Source: Myxococcus qinghaiensis
GTDB lineage: Bacteria > Myxococcota > Myxococcia > Myxococcales > Myxococcaceae
Direction of reading: 5' to 3'
Length of the DNA stretch: 64,000 nucleotides
Assembly: GCF_024198215.1 (NCBI RefSeq)
Contig: NZ_JAKCFA010000013.1
Location: 248,001-312,000, forward strand
Shown here: piece after piece, positions 25,948 through 34,063 of the stretch
Numbering within the stretch: the stretch's first letter is position 1
How the letters are laid out: each line of letters opens with the position of its first letter
Notes under the pieces: generated by a model
The model's input: only the letters and a program-made list of their open reading frames with translations
Told to the model about the DNA's origin: nothing
The model's database searches: none
Translations under genes and position numbers: made by a program

Positions 25948-27183
25948 ATGGAGCCCACTGCCCCCCTCACCTCCGGCATCCTCGACGTCCACCTGGGCGC
26001 CATCCACGTCGGAACACTGACGCTGCTCGCCGACGAGCGCATCGAGTTCGTCCTCTCGGAGGAGTACCGCCAGCGCACGCCGCGGCCCGTGCTGGGGCAG
26101 TCCTTCGAGGACGACCTCTCCCGTCGGTACACCAGCCGGATGCGGCTGCCGCATTTTTTCTCCAACCTCCTCCCCGAAGGCCCCCTCCGCGAGCTCATCG
26201 CCGAGCGGGAGCAGGTCGCCAGACAACGCGAGTTCTTCCTCATCGCCCGACTCGGAGAAGACCTCCCAGGCGCGCTCATCGTCCGGCCCGCGACCACCCT
26301 CCGCTGGGACACACCTCCTCCCATCGAAGAGCCGCCTCCCACGAACGCCTCGACCGAACAGGAGCCCCTCCGCTTCTCGCTCGCGGGCGTGCAGCTCAAG
26401 TTCTCCATGCTGCGCAAGGACCGGGGGATGACGCTCCCCACGAACGGACAAGGGGGCGACTGGATTCTCAAGCTCCCGGACAACCGCTACGACCGCGTTC
26501 CGGAGAACGAGTTCTCCATGATGACCTGGGCCCAGGCAGCCGGCATCACCGTGCCGGAGATGAAGCTCGTGAAGGTCAGCGACGTCGAGGGACTCCCCGA
26601 AGGGATTCCCCTCCGCGAGGACCTGGCCTACGCCATCCGCCGTTTCGACCGTCCCGAGCCTGGCCACCGCATCCACATGGAAGACATGGCCCAGGTGCTC
26701 GGCCTCTACTCGGATGAGAAGTACAAGAAGTTCAACTACGAGACCGTCGCCAACATCGTCCTCAAGGTGGCGGGCCTGGACTCGCTTCATGAGTTCCTGC
26801 GCCGACTCGTCTTCATCACCGCCATCGGCAACGGCGACGCCCACCACAAGAACTGGTCCCTGCTCTACCCGGACGGCGTCAAAGCCACGCTCTCGCCCGC
26901 GTACGACCTCGTCTCCACGATTCAGTACATGCCCAACGAGTTGCTGGCCCTGAACCTCGCGAAGTCCAAGCGCTTCGAGGACGTCACCCTCGCCAGCTTC
27001 GAGCGGCTCGCACGGAAGCTGGAGCTGACCTCCGACGAGGTCCTTCGCGTCGTGAAGGCCGCCGTCAGTGCCACACTCGACACCTGGTCCTCCCTCCACC
27101 CACAACTCCCCCTGTCGAGCGAGAACAAACGCCGCATCGAGGAGCACTGGCAGCGAGTCCCCCTGCTCCAGGGTGGACAGTGA
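25948..27183 (+). CDS. HipA-family serine/threonine kinase (toxin-like)
   Basis: A 411-residue HipA homologue. Residues about 10-115 are the N-terminal HipA_N/couple domain, fused to the kinase as in full-length HipA. SLAGVQLKFSM (144-154) is the ATP-loop region, NGDAHHKN (295-302) holds catalytic Asp297, and SPAYDLVST (316-324) holds metal-binding Asp320. Classical HipA phosphorylates glutamyl-tRNA synthetase and stops growth; HipB binds DNA and neutralises it. No HipB-like helix-turn-helix gene is adjacent: the upstream partner is a DUF262 protein. ATG 25948 is preferred because GAGGA lies eight bases upstream; ATG 25933 inside the preceding gene is the alternative. The gene is richer in G/C than the DUF262 gene. 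Confidence 0.88.
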   Translation: MEPTAPLTSGILDVHLGAIHVGTLTLLADERIEFVLSEEYRQRTPRPVLGQSFEDDLSRRYTSRMRLPHFFSNLLPEGPLRELIAEREQVARQREFFLIARLGEDLPGALIVRPATTLRWDTPPPIEEPPPTNASTEQEPLRFSLAGVQLKFSMLRKDRGMTLPTNGQGGDWILKLPDNRYDRVPENEFSMMTWAQAAGITVPEMKLVKVSDVEGLPEGIPLREDLAYAIRRFDRPEPGHRIHMEDMAQVLGLYSDEKYKKFNYETVANIVLKVAGLDSLHEFLRRLVFITAIGNGDAHHKNWSLLYPDGVKATLSPAYDLVSTIQYMPNELLALNLAKSKRFEDVTLASFERLARKLELTSDEVLRVVKAAVSATLDTWSSLHPQLPLSSENKRRIEEHWQRVPLLQGGQ

Positions 27184-27627
27184 CCCATAACGACTGAACG
27201 CCCCCTCGCGAGAAGCCTGCCGAGCATGGGAGCAGGCCCCGGCACAAGCACACCTGGAACCCCTGGCGTCTGCCCAAGCTTCAACGTTTCCTACGCAGTG
27301 GATTCGAGCCGCCGTCCAGGAAGACAGACGTGGAGTGCGGCCGACTTCCGTGCGAGCACCCATCGCGGTGGATTCCAACCCACCTCGACACGGTTCCTCG
27401 GAATGCGACAGGAATTGGCTGGCCTCGTCGACGCTCGCCCCCGTGGTTGCCCTGCACCCGGGCACACACTCGCGCGCCTGCCCCCAAGAATTACGGACAT
27501 GCATTTTTTCCTGAAATGGTGTCTATGTCCTCGAAGACTCGTTTCTCCCCGTCATGCACCAAGCGACGTGCGGTTCCCTCCCCCCAGGGCCGTGGCGTCT
27601 CGCGCCCCTGGGCGTTGAAGGAACGCA
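27184..27627. other. intergenic region, no gene seen
   Basis: These 444 bases separate the HipA gene from the histidine kinase. No supported gene or RNA was found. The segment around 27490-27530 (ATGCATTTTTTCCTGAAATG) is locally A/T-rich and may hold the kinase promoter. A string resembling a T-loop near 27300 lacks a pairing stem. Confidence 0.4.
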
Positions 27628-29955
27628 ATGTTGATGGAGCAGTGGGCTCACCGCTTCTTCGAGCTCTCCACCGAGCTGTTCGTGGTGCTGGGTTCCCAGG
27701 GCAGGATTCTGGAAGCCAATCCAGCCTGGACCGTGACGGTGGGTTGGTCTCCCACGGAGCTGCGGCTGGAGGGCTACCGGGGCTTCCTCCACCCGGAGGA
27801 TGTCGCCGCGGTGGATGCGCGGCTGGAGTCGCTGGCGCGCACGACGGGCACCATGCGCTTCTCCTGTCGGTGGCGGTGTCGTGACGGGACGTGGGCCTGG
27901 CTCGTGTGGAGCGCGGCATGCTCCGCGGCGGGTGGGCCGCTGTACTGCACCGTGCGGAGGCTGGAGTCACCTCCCGCGCTCGACAAGAACCGGAGCCCCG
28001 TCGCCGACTCGAATGGACCGGTACCGCCGTGGGCGATGAGCGACAGCCTGCCCCTGGGCCTGTACGTGGTGGAGGTGCGCTCCGGCACCGTCCTCTACGC
28101 CAACCGCCGCTTCTGCCAGCTCTGGGGCATCGAGTCGCTCGAGCCCGCCATGCGCAAGGGCCAGGTCTCGCACGAGGACGTGCTGGGCCACTGCCTGCGC
28201 GCGGGCGAGGCGGCGTCCTTCCTGCGCCTTAATCCGACCACCACGGAGACGGACGCACCGCCGCCGCTGCACGGGGACGAAGCGGTGCTCTCCAACGGGC
28301 GGACGCTGCGCCGGCTCTCCACGCCCATGGGCGCCAGCGGTGACGAGTCGCGCTACCGGCTGTTCGCCTTCGAGGACGTCACCGAGCGCAAGCGCACGGA
28401 GGAAGCGCTGCACCGCTCCGAGCAGAGCTTCCGCAAGCTCATCGAGACGGCGCCCGAGGTCATCTTCGTCCACCGGGACCAGCGCTTCGTCTACGTCAAC
28501 CCGACGCTGCTGCGCGCGCTGGGGTACGACCACGCCAGCGAGCTGCTCGGCCGTCCCATCTGGACCATCGTCCACCCGGACGACCTGGACGTGGTGCGCC
28601 AGCGCGTGCACTCCGTGGTGGCCCGGGGCGAGCTGGCCCCGCTGCGCGAGATTCGGTACATGCGCCGCGACGGCACCTGGTTCGATGCGGAGAGCGCGGG
28701 CCTGCCCGTCGACTTCGACGGCGTGGGCGCGGTGGTCGTCATGGCGCGCGACGTCACCGAGCGCAAGCGCATGCAGGCCCAGCTCCTCCAGTCGGACCGG
28801 ATGGTGCTCGCCGGCACGCTCGCGGCGGGCGTGGGCCACGAAATCAACAACCCGCTCACCTACGTCATGGCGAATCTGGAATCGGCCATGGAGTCCATGC
28901 AGCGGCTGGGCGGGGAGCTGGGACGACTGCTGCCGGATGGCGCGCTCGCGCCCAACTGGTCCGGCTCGCTGAAGGACACCGGGGAGCTGCTCAAGGAGGC
29001 GCTCGAGGGCGCCACCCGCGTGCGCAACATCGTCCGGGACTTGAAGTACATCTCCCGCCAGGAGGAGGAGCGCCGGGAGCTGCTCGACGTGCGCGAGTCG
29101 CTCGAGTTCTCCCTCAAGCTGGCCTCCAGCGAGCTGCGGCCCCGTGCGCAGGTCGTCAAGCGCTACGAGGACGTGCCGCCCGTGCACGCGGACGCGTCCC
29201 GGCTGGGGCAGGTGTTCCTCAACCTGGTCGTGAACGCGGCGCAAGCCATTCCGGAGGGAGACCCGGCGAACCATCAGGTGACCATCTGGGTGCGTCCCGG
29301 CGTGCAGGGCGGCGTGGCGGTGGACGTGAGCGACACCGGCTCCGGCATGCCGCCCAGCGTGCTCGCGCGCATCTTCGACCCGTTCTTCACGACGAAGGCG
29401 GTGGGCTCGGGCACGGGGCTGGGGCTGTCCATCTGCCACGGCATCATCCGGGGGCTGGGCGGGGAAATCACCGTGCGCAGCGAGCCGGGCCGGGGCACCA
29501 CCTTCACGGTGCAGCTGCCGCCCGCGCCCGCGGACGCGACGCCGCGCGAGGCGCCCGCGTTGCCCGCGCCGTCGTCGGAGCGCAGCGGTCGGCTGCTGGT
29601 GATTGACGACGAGCCCGCGGTGGGCCGTTCGCTGGCGCGCATCATCGGCAAGCGGCACCAGGTGACGGTGGTGGCCAGTGGCGAGGAGGCGCTGTCGAAG
29701 CTGTCCTCCGGCGGCCCGTTCGATGCCATCTTCTGTGACTTGATGATGCCGGGCATCACCGGCATGGACGTGTACGAGCGGGTGAGGGAGCGGGAGCCTG
29801 GGCTGAGCCTGCGCTTCATCTTCATCACCGGTGGCTCGTACACCACCCGCGCGCGCCAGTTCCTGGAGCGCATTCCGAATCCACGCATCGAGAAGCCCTT
29901 CGATGCGCAGATGATTCAACAAATCGTCGGAGAAGTGCTGGCGGTCGGCACCTGA
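27628..29955 (+). CDS. multi-PAS hybrid histidine kinase with receiver domain
   Basis: A 775-residue cytoplasmic sensor kinase. Three PAS-like regions cover about residues 8-110, 130-255 and 265-385 (the last begins RSEQSFRKLIETAPEVIFVHRDQRFVYVNP). The dimerisation/phosphoacceptor region has His404 in GVGHEINNPL. The ATPase has an N-box NLVVNAAQAIP, G1 DTGSGMPPSV, an F-box FDPFFTTK and G2 GTGLGLSI. The C-terminal receiver domain (about 650-770) has Asp704 in CDLMMPG and Lys in IEKPFD. It has no membrane helix, so it senses an internal cue. It starts at ATG 27628 after GAAGGAA. With no output DNA-binding domain and no response regulator adjacent, its target is not known. Phosphorelay from His404 to Asp704 is the expected reaction. 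Confidence 0.9.
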   Translation: MLMEQWAHRFFELSTELFVVLGSQGRILEANPAWTVTVGWSPTELRLEGYRGFLHPEDVAAVDARLESLARTTGTMRFSCRWRCRDGTWAWLVWSAACSAAGGPLYCTVRRLESPPALDKNRSPVADSNGPVPPWAMSDSLPLGLYVVEVRSGTVLYANRRFCQLWGIESLEPAMRKGQVSHEDVLGHCLRAGEAASFLRLNPTTTETDAPPPLHGDEAVLSNGRTLRRLSTPMGASGDESRYRLFAFEDVTERKRTEEALHRSEQSFRKLIETAPEVIFVHRDQRFVYVNPTLLRALGYDHASELLGRPIWTIVHPDDLDVVRQRVHSVVARGELAPLREIRYMRRDGTWFDAESAGLPVDFDGVGAVVVMARDVTERKRMQAQLLQSDRMVLAGTLAAGVGHEINNPLTYVMANLESAMESMQRLGGELGRLLPDGALAPNWSGSLKDTGELLKEALEGATRVRNIVRDLKYISRQEEERRELLDVRESLEFSLKLASSELRPRAQVVKRYEDVPPVHADASRLGQVFLNLVVNAAQAIPEGDPANHQVTIWVRPGVQGGVAVDVSDTGSGMPPSVLARIFDPFFTTKAVGSGTGLGLSICHGIIRGLGGEITVRSEPGRGTTFTVQLPPAPADATPREAPALPAPSSERSGRLLVIDDEPAVGRSLARIIGKRHQVTVVASGEEALSKLSSGGPFDAIFCDLMMPGITGMDVYERVREREPGLSLRFIFITGGSYTTRARQFLERIPNPRIEKPFDAQMIQQIVGEVLAVGT

Positions 29956-30031
29956 CGTCGCCGTGCCTGCCACGAATGAGTGAGACTTCACCGTGCCGGA
30001 TTTCCCGGCGCGCACCCGAAGGGAGTTCCTG

Positions 30032-31108
30032 GTGATTGGCGGCGGCTTCGTCATCGATGCGGTTACGCATGCGTACAACCTGCACCCATCCAACTGGCGC
30101 GCGGGGAAGTACGCCGAGTCCCTGGCACAGCTCATCTTCGGACTGCACAGCGGGCTGTCCAACGACACGCACCGCGTCCCGCAGGCCGACCAGTTCATGA
30201 AGGACTGGTCCGTGGACGAGCTGGCGCACATCCTCTTCGTGGAGAGCGACATCGACCTGGCGGTGCACCATGTGCTGCCGCTGCAGACGCTCTACACGGA
30301 TGGGCTGTGCTCGTACGAGAAGACGGTGGATATCAAGCGGCGGTTCCCGGACCGCTTCCTCGTCTACGCGGGCGTGGACCCTCTGCGGGGCACGGCGGCG
30401 CTGGAGGACCTGGAGCGCCAGGTGGAGGAGCTCAAGCCCACGGGCCTGAAGCTCTATCCGGCGGCGTGGCTGGGGGACTCATTCAAGCACACCGGCTGGC
30501 GGATGGATGACCCGAGCATCGCGTTCCCATTGTTCGAGCGGGCGCGCAAGCTGGGCATCAAGAACATCGCGGTGCACAAGGGCCTGCCGATGGGGGCGGT
30601 GCCGCTAGAGCCGTACAAGGTCGACGACATCGGCGGCGCGGCGGATGCGTTCCCGGACCTGAACTTCGAAATCGTCCACGGCGGCATGGCGTTCCTGGAC
30701 GAGACGGGCATGCAGCTGTCGCTGTTCCCCAACGTGTACGTCAACCTGGAGGTGACGGGGGCGTTGCTGGTGAAACGGGAGCGCTGGTTCGCGGAGTCGC
30801 TGGCGGCGCTGCTCAAGTGGGCGGGCCCGGCGAAAATCATGTGGGGCTCGGGCACGGTGTTCAGCCACCCGCAGCCGGCGCTGCACAAGTTCTGGCACGA
30901 CTTCCAGCTGCCCGAGGAGCTGGTGCAGATGGCGGGCATGCAGGTGACGCCGGAGGTGAAGCGGATGATTCTCTGCGACAACTACGCGCGCTACGCCGGA
31001 GTGGACGTGGAGGCGGTGAAGAAGCGCATCGAGAACGACGAGTTCTCGCGCAAGCGCGCCAAGGGCGACATCAGGCCCTACAGCTACAAGCAGGAGGCGC
31101 GGCCGTGA
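30032..31108 (+). CDS. amidohydrolase family protein
   Basis: A 358-residue TIM-barrel metal hydrolase of the amidohydrolase-2 (ACMSD-like) group. The opening FVIDAVTHAYNLHPSNW carries the first His at the HxH position (only THAYN-type, not a clean HxH). Further likely ligands are in KLYPAAW, AVHKGLPM and FEIVHGGMAFLDE (His), and MWGSGTVFSHPQP. The Asp normally closing the site is replaced by Ser/Thr-like residues, so the metal content is uncertain. GTG 30032 is chosen because AAGGGAG lies six bases upstream; a longer GTG at 29993 is less supported. Its stop overlaps the start of the DUF59 gene by four bases (GTGA). Pairs of this kind accompany soluble di-iron monooxygenase genes elsewhere (family knowledge), none of which is here. 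Confidence 0.75.
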   Translation: MIGGGFVIDAVTHAYNLHPSNWRAGKYAESLAQLIFGLHSGLSNDTHRVPQADQFMKDWSVDELAHILFVESDIDLAVHHVLPLQTLYTDGLCSYEKTVDIKRRFPDRFLVYAGVDPLRGTAALEDLERQVEELKPTGLKLYPAAWLGDSFKHTGWRMDDPSIAFPLFERARKLGIKNIAVHKGLPMGAVPLEPYKVDDIGGAADAFPDLNFEIVHGGMAFLDETGMQLSLFPNVYVNLEVTGALLVKRERWFAESLAALLKWAGPAKIMWGSGTVFSHPQPALHKFWHDFQLPEELVQMAGMQVTPEVKRMILCDNYARYAGVDVEAVKKRIENDEFSRKRAKGDIRPYSYKQEARP

Positions 31109-31482
31109 CGACGGAAGCGGCGCTGCGAGAGCGCATCCAGTCGATTCCAGACCCGTGCAGCCTGGCGACGGGCGTGCCGCTGGGGATTGGAGAGATGGGG
31201 CTCATCCAGAGCGTGGAGCACAAGGATGGGAAGGTGACGGTGCGACTGCACATCACGTCTCCCATGTGCATGATGGCGGCGTACTTCATGCGGGAAATCG
31301 AGCAGCGGCTCACCGGCCAGGAGGGCGTCGAGTCGGTGCACGTGGAGTTCGACCACGACCTGAAGTGGACGCCGCAGGACATCCAGCCCGAGGCGCGTGA
31401 GCGCCTGGCCGCGCGACGCATCACCATGCTGGGTGGGCGCCTGTTGCCGCGCACGGAGGCACCGGCGACGAGCGGGAGCTGA
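31105..31482 (+). CDS. MIP18/DUF59-type metal-sulfur cluster assembly factor
   Basis: A 125-residue protein of the DUF59 (PaaD/SufT/MIP18) family, thought to help deliver FeS or other metal clusters to enzymes. Visible signatures: RERIQSIPDPCSLATGVPLGIGEMGLIQSV, corresponding to the DPE-xx-VNIVDLGLI motif of the family, and LHITSPMCMMAAYF, corresponding to the TxxxCP motif with a Cys at the usual position. The Cys in DPCS is an additional one. The GTG at 31105 has AGGAGG seven bases upstream and overlaps the stop of the amidohydrolase gene, so both are translated from one message. The client is most likely the amidohydrolase or an oxygenase encoded elsewhere. Confidence 0.8.
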   Translation: MTTEAALRERIQSIPDPCSLATGVPLGIGEMGLIQSVEHKDGKVTVRLHITSPMCMMAAYFMREIEQRLTGQEGVESVHVEFDHDLKWTPQDIQPEARERLAARRITMLGGRLLPRTEAPATSGS

Positions 31483-31498
31483 GCAATACGGCCGCACG

Positions 31499-31516
31499 GC
31501 GGGCCCGAGGGCCCGC
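31499..31516. terminator. GC-rich hairpin in convergent gap
   Basis: GCGGGCCC (31499-31506) and GGGCCCGC (31509-31516) form a perfect stem in the 79-bp gap where the DUF59 gene and the oxygenase gene converge. A wobble pair extends it. There is no T-tract, so termination strength is uncertain. Confidence 0.5.
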
Positions 31517-31561
31517 TGTCGCGGAGATGAAGGCCGGCCTCATGGAGCCCACTCGCGTGAG

Positions 31562-32584
31562 CTACAGCACCCGTCGCACGAGCTGCGGGAACACCTTCGA
31601 CACCTTCCCCAGCAGATAGTCCCCGTAGGTGCCCTCGAACGCGTGGACACTCGCTCCGTCCCAACGCCGGGCACGGTCCTCATCCACATCCGCCGAAGCC
31701 ACGTTCGGCAGAGGCTGGACCTCCGCCGCGAAGTCCGGGTCGAAGAAGAGCGGGAACGAGAGCCGGTCCCTCCCACTCACGTTCTTCACCCGATGCGGCG
31801 TGGAGCGATACCAACCGCCCGTCAGCCGGTCGAGCATGTCGCCGATGTTGCACACCAGCGTCCCCTGCAGCGGCGGCGCCTCCACCCACCCGCGCCGCGA
31901 CTTCACCTGCAGCCCACCATTCGAGTCCTGCGCGAGCAGCGTCAGCAGCCCATAGTCCGTGTGCTCCCCCACACCCCAGCGCTCCTCGCCATCCGTGGGC
32001 TCCGGCTCCGCGGGGTAGTGGAAGACACGGAACAACACCGTGGGGTCCGCCGTGTACGTCCGGTGGAAGTAGTCCCGCTCCAGCCCTAGGCTCTCCGCCA
32101 CGCCCTCCATCAGCGCATGCGCCGCGCGAGTGACACCGGCCATGTAGTCGAGCACCACCGCGCGCAGCCCCGGCACCTCCGGCGGCCACAGGTTCGCCCC
32201 GTGCAGCGGCCAGCCGGCTTTCACGCGAGGATGCTCGGGCCCCAGCTCCGTACCCAGGTAGAGCCCTTCCTTGCGGTCCGGCTTCCCTGACGTCAGCTCG
32301 CCCCCCAACGGGAACCAGCCACGCCACGCGGGCCCGCCGTGCGCCATGGCGATGGCCTCCTTCGCCTCACGTGGCAACGCGAAGAAGCGGTGGCTCTCCT
32401 CCTCCAGCCGCGCGAGCACCACGTCCGAGACGCCATGTCCGGAGAGATAGAAGAAGCCCGTGTCGCGACACGCCTGCTCGATGTCTCGCGCCACCTGCTT
32501 CCGTGCCTCGGAAGGGGACGCGTCGAACAGCGGGGACATGTCGATGACGGGCAGGCGCTCCGGCGCGATGGTGACTCCAGCCAT
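31562..32584 (-). CDS. 2-oxoglutarate/Fe(II) oxygenase, isopenicillin N synthase family
   Basis: A 340-residue cytoplasmic dioxygenase that would use Fe(II), O2 and 2-oxoglutarate to hydroxylate or desaturate an unknown small molecule. The N-terminal DIOX_N segment (LPVIDMSPLFD, ACRDTGFFYLSGHGV) is clear. The facial triad is His208 and Asp210 (GEHTDYGLLTLL) with His264 (STPHRVKN). Arg274 and Ser276 (DRLSFPLFFDP) form the RxS motif that binds the 2-oxoglutarate carboxylate. The start at 32584 is the first Met before the family fold; the ribosome site is weak. The divergent MFS gene begins about 215 bp away across a 9-bp dyad, which suggests joint regulation. Confidence 0.88.
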   Translation of the reverse strand: MAGVTIAPERLPVIDMSPLFDASPSEARKQVARDIEQACRDTGFFYLSGHGVSDVVLARLEEESHRFFALPREAKEAIAMAHGGPAWRGWFPLGGELTSGKPDRKEGLYLGTELGPEHPRVKAGWPLHGANLWPPEVPGLRAVVLDYMAGVTRAAHALMEGVAESLGLERDYFHRTYTADPTVLFRVFHYPAEPEPTDGEERWGVGEHTDYGLLTLLAQDSNGGLQVKSRRGWVEAPPLQGTLVCNIGDMLDRLTGGWYRSTPHRVKNVSGRDRLSFPLFFDPDFAAEVQPLPNVASADVDEDRARRWDGASVHAFEGTYGDYLLGKVSKVFPQLVRRVL

Positions 32585-32692
32585 GCCTGGAAGCCTACAC
32601 CGAGCCGAACACGGGGCGCCCCTCCCGCCCCCTGCACGAGAGGCACTGCGCACTCATGGGCTCGGCGTTAAGCCTCTCGCACCCGCCCACCC

Positions 32693-32718
32693 CACACGGT
32701 GTTCCCTCTCACCGTGTG
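32693..32718. promoter_or_regulatory. 9-bp dyad between oxygenase and MFS genes
   Basis: CACACGGTG (32693-32701) and CACCGTGTG (32710-32718) are exact reverse complements separated by eight bases. The dyad lies in the divergent gap between 32584 and 32800, a natural place for an operator acting on both genes. Confidence 0.5.
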
Positions 32719-32799
32719 CTCACCAGCAAGCAGGCGTGACGCGACTCACGTGTCACTGGACCCGGGCGCGCTCCGGGCAGAGAGTGCGCGGCGCCTTCC

Positions 32800-34023
32800 A
32801 TGTCGACACCCGCCCCTTCGGAACCGGCTCACGCCACGCTCAGCACCGGCCTGGTGGGCCTCATGGCCGCCGCCTCCGGCGCCACCGCCGCGAACCTCTA
32901 TTACAACCAGCCCCTGCTCGGAGACATCGGCCGGGAGCTGAACGCCTCGGGAAGCTCGCTTGGCCTCGTGCCCACGCTGACCCAGGTCGGCTACGCGGCG
33001 GGCATGCTGCTCATCGTCCCGCTCGGCGACAGCCTGGAGCGACGGCGCGTCATCGTCACCATGTCCGCGCTGGTGAGCGTCGCCCTCGTCGGCGTCGCGC
33101 TCGCGCCTTCCCTCCCGTGGCTCGTCCTCGCCAGCTTCATCGTGGGCGCCACCACCATCGTCCCCCAACTCCTCGTTCCCTTCGCCGCGCACCTGGCCCC
33201 CGCCGCCCAGCGTGGACGCGTCGTTGGAACCGTCATGAGCGGCCTGCTCATCGGCATCCTCCTGTCGCGCACCGCCGCTGGCTTCGTGGGCACGCACCTG
33301 GGCTGGCGCTCCATGTTCTGGATTGCCGCCGGGCTGATGCTCCTGCTCGCGCTGGTGCTGCGCTTCACCCTCCCCTCGCAGCCGGCCGTGGCCGCCATGC
33401 CCTACCCGGAGCTGATGCGCTCACTCATCCACCTGGCGCGCACCGAGCCCATCCTCCGCCTGCACTCCGTACTCGGAGCGCTCACCTTCGGCGCCTTCAG
33501 CGTCTTCTGGTCCACGCTGGCCCTGTACCTCCAGAGCCTCCCCCAGCACTACGGCCCCCAGGTCGCCGGCCTCTTCGGTGTCGTCGGCGTCGTGGGCGCG
33601 CTGATTGCGCCCCTCGTGGGCCGCTACGCGGACTCGCACGGAGGCCGGCGCATCAACATGCTGGCCATCGGCGTGCTGCTCCTGTCCTTCGTGTTGATGT
33701 GGCCACTGGGCCGCTGGCTGTGGGGAATCGCCCTGGGCGTGGTGCTGCTCGACCTGGGCGCCCAGGGCAACCACATCTCCAACCAGACGCGCGTCTACGC
33801 CCTGCGACCGGAGGCTCGCAGCCGCCTCAACACCCTCTACATGGTGACGTACTTCGCGGGCGGCGCGGGTGGCTCCTGGCTGGGAACCACCATGTGGACC
33901 CACTTCGGCTGGGCGGGCGTCTGCGCCTCTGGAGCCGCCCTGTGCCTCATCGGGCTCGCCGTGCTCGGGCTGAGCCGACAGCGCGCTCAGCCCGGCGACG
34001 ACAAACAGCTCCACCACCCCTGA
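32800..34023 (+). CDS. MFS transporter, 12-TMS group
   Basis: A 407-residue inner-membrane carrier with 12 predicted helices. The N-terminus (ATAANLYYNQPLLGDIGREL) and the loop PLGDSLERRRVIV are typical of the YnfM/arabinose-efflux-like MFS group whose members export sugars, amino acids or drugs. Motif A appears as PLGDSLERRRVI, and the second-half copy as GRYADSHGGRRINM. A late-helix segment GAQGNHISNQTRVYALRPEARSRLNTLYM is a strong family signature. The likely substrate cannot be read from the sequence. Divergence from the oxygenase gene and the shared dyad suggest it moves the substrate or product of that enzyme (inference). Confidence 0.85.
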   Translation: MSTPAPSEPAHATLSTGLVGLMAAASGATAANLYYNQPLLGDIGRELNASGSSLGLVPTLTQVGYAAGMLLIVPLGDSLERRRVIVTMSALVSVALVGVALAPSLPWLVLASFIVGATTIVPQLLVPFAAHLAPAAQRGRVVGTVMSGLLIGILLSRTAAGFVGTHLGWRSMFWIAAGLMLLLALVLRFTLPSQPAVAAMPYPELMRSLIHLARTEPILRLHSVLGALTFGAFSVFWSTLALYLQSLPQHYGPQVAGLFGVVGVVGALIAPLVGRYADSHGGRRINMLAIGVLLLSFVLMWPLGRWLWGIALGVVLLDLGAQGNHISNQTRVYALRPEARSRLNTLYMVTYFAGGAGGSWLGTTMWTHFGWAGVCASGAALCLIGLAVLGLSRQRAQPGDDKQLHHP

Positions 34024-34063
34024 ATCGAGGGGACGGGCAACGGGCATCCGGAGCCCGAGCTTC

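Noticed and set aside
27290..27315. T-loop-like string GGATTCGAGCC as a possible tRNA
   Set aside because: The flanking bases do not form a T-stem and no acceptor or anticodon stem can be drawn on either strand.
27967..30252. Minus-strand open frame of about 760 codons over the histidine kinase
   Set aside because: No motif; the plus strand carries the H, N, G and receiver motifs of a kinase.
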